From positions 1,571,014-1,635,013 of the forward strand of contig ML679963.1 in assembly GCA_007922225.1 (NCBI GenBank): a DNA stretch of 64,000 bases. The letters are read 5' to 3'. The translations under genes and the position numbers were made by a program. The notes under the pieces are model-generated. The model was not told the origin of the DNA, did not search any database, and worked only from the letters and a program-made list of their open reading frames with translations. Positions 58,541 to 64,000 of the stretch are shown one piece after another; position 1 is the first letter of the stretch, and each line of letters begins with the position of its first letter. The stretch comes from Emydura subglobosa (taxonomy: Eukaryota; Chordata; Testudines; Chelidae).

Positions 58541-59199
58541 GAATTTATGGGCAGCCGGGCCCAGCTGTTAGCCAGGAGGCTGGGCTTTGCAGCCGGCACA
58601 GAGGGATGTGGGCAGTAGCTGTGGACATGGGAGACCAGGCCATGCTTTCTACACAGAGCGGCAGGAGAGAGGAGATGGACTCCTGAACTCAGGGCAGCCC
58701 AGGCAGCTGGTCCCTAGCAGCTGAGGTCACAGGGATGCAGGAGAGGGAGCAGCTCCCCATCACAGCACATCCCTTGGGGAGAGGGGCTCCCCCCTCTGCC
58801 TCTTAGGAGTGTCCATCTGATCTCAACCAGCCCCGCCCCGAGCTGCTGTTACAGACGGGGGGGGTAATCCCCAGGGAGCTGACATCTGGGGGCAGGGAGG
58901 CTCTGTAGCCAAGGCTCCTGCTGACTGGGAGCTGCAGGACCAGCTGTTTCCCTGGAGGTGATGGCTGGGTATAGACCTGCAGAGCAGGCTTGGCACAAAG
59001 GGAACTGGGCCTGGAACGCCCTCGTTAACCCCCCCCTCCACCAGGGACAGACCCTTCGCTGCCCCCCCCTGCCCCGCTGCAAAGACCAAAGCCAACGGCA
59101 CCAGCGCCAGCTCACCGAGCCCCCAGAGCCCCCAGCCGGGTCCGGAGTGTTTACAGCCGCCTTCTTCTCCAGGCAGAGGCAGGTTGGACACCAGAGGCT

Positions 59200-59420
59200 C
59201 CCCTGGCTTGGAAAATTCAGCAGCTCGGTTTCAGCTGGTGCGACCGCACAGCCGCGCCACCGCTGGCCGGGACGCCAGGCAGTGCAGCACAGCGGGAACC
59301 GGGCGCCACTGCCAGGAAGCGGTCTGGGCACCGCGGGGCGGGGCGGGGCGGGAGGGGAGCTGGCCGGCGGCCGTGCTGCACCAGGATGTGGATTGCTCAA
59401 CGGGTACGTTTCTTCGGCGC
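59200..59420. promoter_or_regulatory. CpG-rich patch with tandem GC boxes
   Basis: ggggcggggcggggcggg (59335-59352) is three overlapping Sp1-type GC boxes within a small CG-dense patch. It could be a promoter of an unannotated transcript or a distal element. No coding exon is recognisable beside it. Confidence 0.35.
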
Positions 59421-60278
59421 TCGTCTGGGCTGCAGGTTTGTGAGAACGAAGCCCCGGGGAGCCACAGCTGCAGGTTCCGGCAGGACCAGCTCAACTGTTC
59501 ACGCGTCTCAGGGAGAGGAAACCAGTTCCCAGCTGCTCCTGTGCATGCCCTGCCCTGCACTAGTTATAAGGGTTGGGTAGGTGAAGGCCCTTTGCTGTTA
59601 GGAGCTTGGCCTTCCCACGCCCCCCGTCCTCTCCCATCCATCCCACCAATTCCTGCCTCCCCTGCTGCGCGCTGCAGCTTTTTGCCCAGAGCTGTGCGCT
59701 GGGGTTAGAGGAGGGCGGCCTGGTCCCATCCCGGAGCTGGAGAGATGACTAAGGAAGCAAATAAAGCCAAGCAGATTGCAGCTGCTGCAGGGCACGCGGC
59801 TCGCTTGTTGCTGGCAGCCCTCCACGAGTTGGAGAGCCGGCTTCCCAAAGCTTCCTTGGGAGCAGCTGGGTTTTCTGATGGGCAGAGCATTCGGGGGTGC
59901 CAACCCCAGGGGTTGCGGCTGGGACCCTGTGCTGCTGCAGCTGGCCAGGGGGCGCGCACGCATCAAGCACTCTGCGTGGTACGCCCAAGCCTTCCTGCTA
60001 AAGCAGGGGGATGCTGAATCCTGCAGAGCACCCACAGGCACGGAGGAGGAGCAGGTGAGGGGTCTGGCTCAGGCCGGTCCGGCAGGGCTAACCTGAGCGG
60101 CAGGGCCACATTGCTGGTGAGGCACAGTAGGCACATGCCCGGGGGCGCCGGCCTTCTAGGGGCGCCTAAGTAGGTTACTGACCAGGCCAATGGGGCCTTT
60201 GCCCAGGGGCCCTGGGTGCTTTGCGGGCCCCTCCTGGGCCCTGGAACTTTCTCAGGGATCATTTTATGTTTTCTTCCA

Positions 60279-60440
60279 GGTCATTGCTAAACCGGTTCAG
60301 CAGAACGGATCCCTGCAGGACAGCGCTAGAGAGACACCCACTCGCAGACCTAGCCGTTCGCCAGCTTTCACACCATTGAATGAGGGTCACGGTAATTTTA
60401 TATTCTTCTAGCAAGTGCTTTAGCCAGCGTGTGCACAGGG
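60279..60440 (+). repeat. CR1-type LINE fragment
   Basis: 'ggtcattgctaaaccggttc' and 'cagaacggatccctgcagga' correspond to the CR1 segment that usually follows the one seen at 56569. 'gggtcacggtaattttat' and 'ctttagccagcgtgtgcac' continue the match weakly. Same orientation as the other copy, but 3.6 kb away. Confidence 0.65.
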
Positions 60441-63400
60441 TGCCAGGACCCTGCCGGGTGGGGGGGGGAACCTCCTCCACCCCCAGACCCGGCAAGGCTC
60501 AGGCGCTCACAGGACACCTAACCCGCCCTGAATTATTCAGCGGCAGCGAAGCTGGGCTTCTCTGGCACCATCTATTCTGTGCAGCCAGTGGTGGGGAAGT
60601 CCATTGTGCCATTTAACATTTCATGGATAATTAATTATTCTTCACGCTCCAAGTGAAAAGCCGGAGCAGGTAGAGGTAGCGTTCAAAGCACTACTTCCCG
60701 CCAGGCGCACGATCAAACTCAGGCAACGTGGTGAATTATTCACACCGCCGAAGGCAGGCCAGGCACTCACCCTTAATGAGCAGGGCGGCTCGTGGACGGG
60801 CAGCGTCCAGCTGAGCCCCAGAGAGAGCCGAGGTCCGGGTGACCCTCGGGAGTCCTCTCCCGTTGAGCCACCTCCTCCTTCGTGGCCAGCCTGGAATAGC
60901 TCACACGGCCGCTGCCCGAGCGCTGTGGAGAAAGGCCTTCAGTTCCCAGGGCCCCCGGCCCCGGCCCCTGCCCTCAGTGCAGAACACGCGTGCACACAGC
61001 CAGCGCGCACAGAGCAGAAGGGAGCGTTAGCCGGTTTCCAGCGTGCCCCAGGGGCTCAGCCCCTCCCTCACTGTATCTGCCCAGCTGCGACGTCCTACAG
61101 CCAGCGCGCCGTGCTGGCAGCACCAGCTTTGCCGCAGGCCGGCTCTCAGAGAGGTCCTTTGCTGCACCGTCATTGCCCTGCCGACAGGAGGTGCTGGTAT
61201 CTTGGCCGGTGCCTGCCCGCTGGGCAGCAGATGCCCTGACCCATTCTAACACCGCCTGGTTTGAGCACTCGGCATATCAGAGCGGGGAGGAGCCCCCGCT
61301 CCCCAGGCGCCGTGTGCTATAAGGAAGGAGGGCCGCTGCGCTCTCATGGCAGGTGGAGGGCATGCACCACTGAGGCTGTGGAGCTCCCTCGCCCGGGGGA
61401 GCGGCGCTGCACTCTCACAAAAAACAACCCGCTCGCTCTCGCGGTTGGTGTGGGCAGGAGATTGCATGAAAGGAGCTGTGAGCCCAGCACATCTTGTCAG
61501 CAGCAGCTGTGGTAATTGAACATTCTTGCCTATTTTCTAGGTAACCAGCTGAAAGCTGCAGAGATTAAATTTCCAGGCAGCGGCGTGTTGTTCAGGGCAC
61601 AGAGCTCAGTTAATTAAAAGGAGAGGAAAAGGCTGACCACTGGGGCAAGGGAAGCCGTGCCTCATGCTCAAGCGATACAGGGGGCAGGTGGGGGACAGCA
61701 GCCTGGGAGGGAGCAGTGAACGGCAGCCATGCGTGTCTTCTTCTTAATTGCATTGGAAACGTTGGGCAAAAGCACCCAGCCCCCGGATCGGGGAGCAAGA
61801 ACTGCCCTGAGCAGCTGACTCCCCCCGGAGAGGATGGGGGCAAAGCCAGGGTGCTTAGGGCCTGCTAAGATCGCACCTTCAGTCGCCAGCCCGTCTCTCT
61901 GCTCATCCGCAGCAGAGGGAAGGAAGGGGCCACATTCTCATCTGTACACGGCACAATGGAAGCGTTTGACTCTGAATATTTAGCAGCTCCCATTTACTTT
62001 CTTGTTGCGTTTGCTTCCAGCATAATTCTTCTGATTTCTAGCTCAGTGGGATTTGAAATGAGCTTCTTCATCTGGAGGAAGAGTTGGTTTCTTACTTAGA
62101 AAGCCCCTTTTCTCTCTGCCCCCGAGCCCAGCAGAACGCCTCCTGCCTTCGGCTCCCATAAGGGACTGCCCACACACGGCCCTGGAGGGCTTCCGAGCTG
62201 CCGCAGGGGGTCTTGAGCGGGGAGGAGCCAGCAGGCACCTGGCTATCTTCAGCGGCGCTTGTCTGATCAATTACAGACTGGTTTTTAAATACGTAAAAAC
62301 TTCTTAAAAGCCTGTAAGCCCAGCGGGAGATGGAAAGCCGCTTCAGATTTAAAGCAATTCTTTAGCATAAAACGTGTTGATAAAACAGGAGGTCGTGAAT
62401 CATGAGCAGCTCTGCGGGGACCGGGGGAATAGAAAGCGGTTTTAAATAATGTGTGTAGAGATGCAAATTTGAAAAACTTCCCTGTGTTCTCCACTCGTGC
62501 TAGGGATGATTCCTGAGTGCATCCGGAGTCCTTTGCAAAGAAACAAAGACGGCCCGAGGCCTGCCCACACGCTCACGTGCCTGGCATTGCAGATGCTAGC
62601 CGGCCCTTTGCGTCCAAGGAGACTCCTCGTGGGAGGAAAGTGACTTGGCTGCGAGGGTTTGTAGGACTCACGCCGTCAGCCCCGCAAAGGAGAGAACAAG
62701 CAAAGGCAGCAAAACCGCTCATGCGGCAGTGCCAGCTTCCATCCACACGCGTGATGTGCACCAGGCTGACCTGCCGGAGAACTCAGCGTGTGGCCATGGA
62801 CGGGTCTCCAGCCTTTCCTTGATGGAAATTACTCCCAACTTGGCTCAGCGCCGTGCAGCACAGACACATCCCGCTTCCAATTCAACTGCACTGGTGCAGG
62901 CGAGCTGGGAACTGCAGAGCAGCCCCAGCTGGCTACCGGTCGGCTCTCCCCAGCACACGGGCAGCTGAATTTGCAGCAGCCTCGGGCCTGGGGGAGGCGC
63001 TAAGGTTCAGGTGCTCGAATAACGCTCTTCCTGACACCACTGGAAGGAAGCTTCATTTAGCAAGTGAACGAGCCCTTTGCTGTCCAAACCGCGCAGCCCT
63101 GGGCCGGTCCAGGAGAGCAGTGAGCAGAACCCCTGGAAAGCAGACGGGACGTGTCGGTACCGAGTGCAGGAAGCGAAGCTGCCGCAGCTGCCATTAGCCA
63201 TCAATGCGATGGTTAAGACCTTTCTCTTTTAATCTCTCCGGGTCACCCCAGGCAAAGGACAGTTGAAAAGTGAAGAGGCCCAGTTTGGCACTGCTTGCTG
63301 GAGTCAGCGATACCGGTGCAGAGGGAAAAGGGCCACATTTCCCACGGCTCTGCGCCCAGCAGCTCCCACCGGGACACGGAGCTACTCTGGGGAAACGGGG

Positions 63401-64000
63401 GCGATCACCTTCCATGCTCCCTTGGCAGGGGAGTGGATGAAGCCACACAGCGCAAGGCCAAGCATGCTTCAACGGGGCCTGGAGAGCAAGGACAGCCGGA
63501 GTGCTCACGCTTATTGCCAACATACATGTGAAACCTCCTGCGTCTGGGCCTACGCCCCTCTCTGCCCAGGCAGCTGGGGAGCGGAGACACCGCCCCTCAC
63601 TGCTTCCTTGTGCTCCCTGCCTGGGTCAGGGCTGGGGCCGCTCTAAATAGTTAATAACAAGGCGAGATCAGGATGGGAGCTAATATAGGGGCAGCGTACC
63701 CCACATCCACCACCGGGGGGTTTCCTCCACATTCCTCCGAGAACCTCAGCCCAGCGGCTGCCAGAGACGGGAGCCCGTCTGCTCCACGCTGGCCCTGGCC
63801 GCGCTGCCCAGGCAGACTCTGCGAGCCGCTGGGCTCGGGCTCCCTGGTGGTTTCTCTCTCACTTTCTCTTTATCTTATCTGGATCTTTTTTTTTGTTTAA
63901 GCATTTGCACAAATGACATCCCCGCCTGCAGCAGGGCCCAGCTCGGCGCCTGGTGGAGCTGGTAATTCCCCGCCTCCTCTGTCATGGTTCGGGACTTCCC

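Larger units (their letters stand above)
46900..64000. other. Upstream flank of SEZ6, no gene recognised
   Basis: About 17 kb without a coding exon I can support. In mammals PIPOX is the neighbour on this side, transcribed the other way, but no PIPOX-like peptide appears. Local features are listed separately (simple repeats, CR1 and MIR fragments, a minisatellite, a direct duplication, AT-rich blocks, a GC-box cluster). The stretch from about 47.6 to 48.3 kb and that from 54.6 to 55.3 kb are notably AT-richer than the rest. The remainder is plain intergenic sequence as far as I can see. Confidence 0.75.

Noticed and set aside
58849..59400. 183-codon minus-strand frame beginning at the GC-box patch
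   Set aside because: Pro/Ala/Arg-rich start and no recognisable domain; probably a CpG-driven open frame.

Overview
This is a piece of a vertebrate nuclear genome. It holds eleven consecutive exons of one split gene on the minus strand. There is no operon, no bacterial or phage gene, and no tRNA, rRNA or CRISPR array. The exon peptides match SEZ6 (seizure protein 6), a neuronal type I membrane protein built from CUB and Sushi (CCP) domains. Degenerate MIR, CR1, LTR-like and hAT-like repeats resemble families I recall from turtle genomes, so a turtle is my best guess. Another GC-rich reptile such as a crocodilian is possible. That host call rests on recalled repeat style, not on a search.

Layout, right to left in the direction of transcription. 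At about 44.9-46.9 kb lies a CpG island with GC boxes and inverted CCAAT boxes. The start codon is at 45962-45960, followed by a signal-peptide exon whose CTG/leucine run goes straight into a 100-N assembly gap (45807-45906). Intron 1 is at least 29.5 kb (45806-16268). Exon 2 (16267-15479) encodes the Thr/Pro-rich, mucin-like N-terminal region. Exons 3-4 encode CUB1, exon 5 Sushi1, exons 6-7 CUB2, exon 8 Sushi2, exons 9-10 CUB3 and exon 11 Sushi3. Exons 2-11 total 2361 nt, exactly 787 codons, with all boundaries in phase and GT/AG at every visible intron end. The last two Sushi domains, the membrane span and the cytoplasmic tail lie beyond position 1.

From about 47 to 64 kb is the upstream flank. 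In mammals PIPOX lies on this side of SEZ6, but I see no PIPOX exon here. The flank has simple repeats, a 50-bp minisatellite, two CR1 fragments, a 69-bp direct duplication and several AT-rich, motif-dense blocks that may be regulatory.

I found no new biological system. The items most worth a second look are non-coding: a degenerate retroelement with a nested MITE in intron 3, TALE-homeodomain site clusters (26.9 kb and 51.3 kb), a perfect RFX X-box palindrome (12.77 kb), a paired GCCATATGGC palindrome (42.94-43.01 kb), a possible internal poly(A) site in intron 1 (40.06 kb), and the exon 1 assembly gap.
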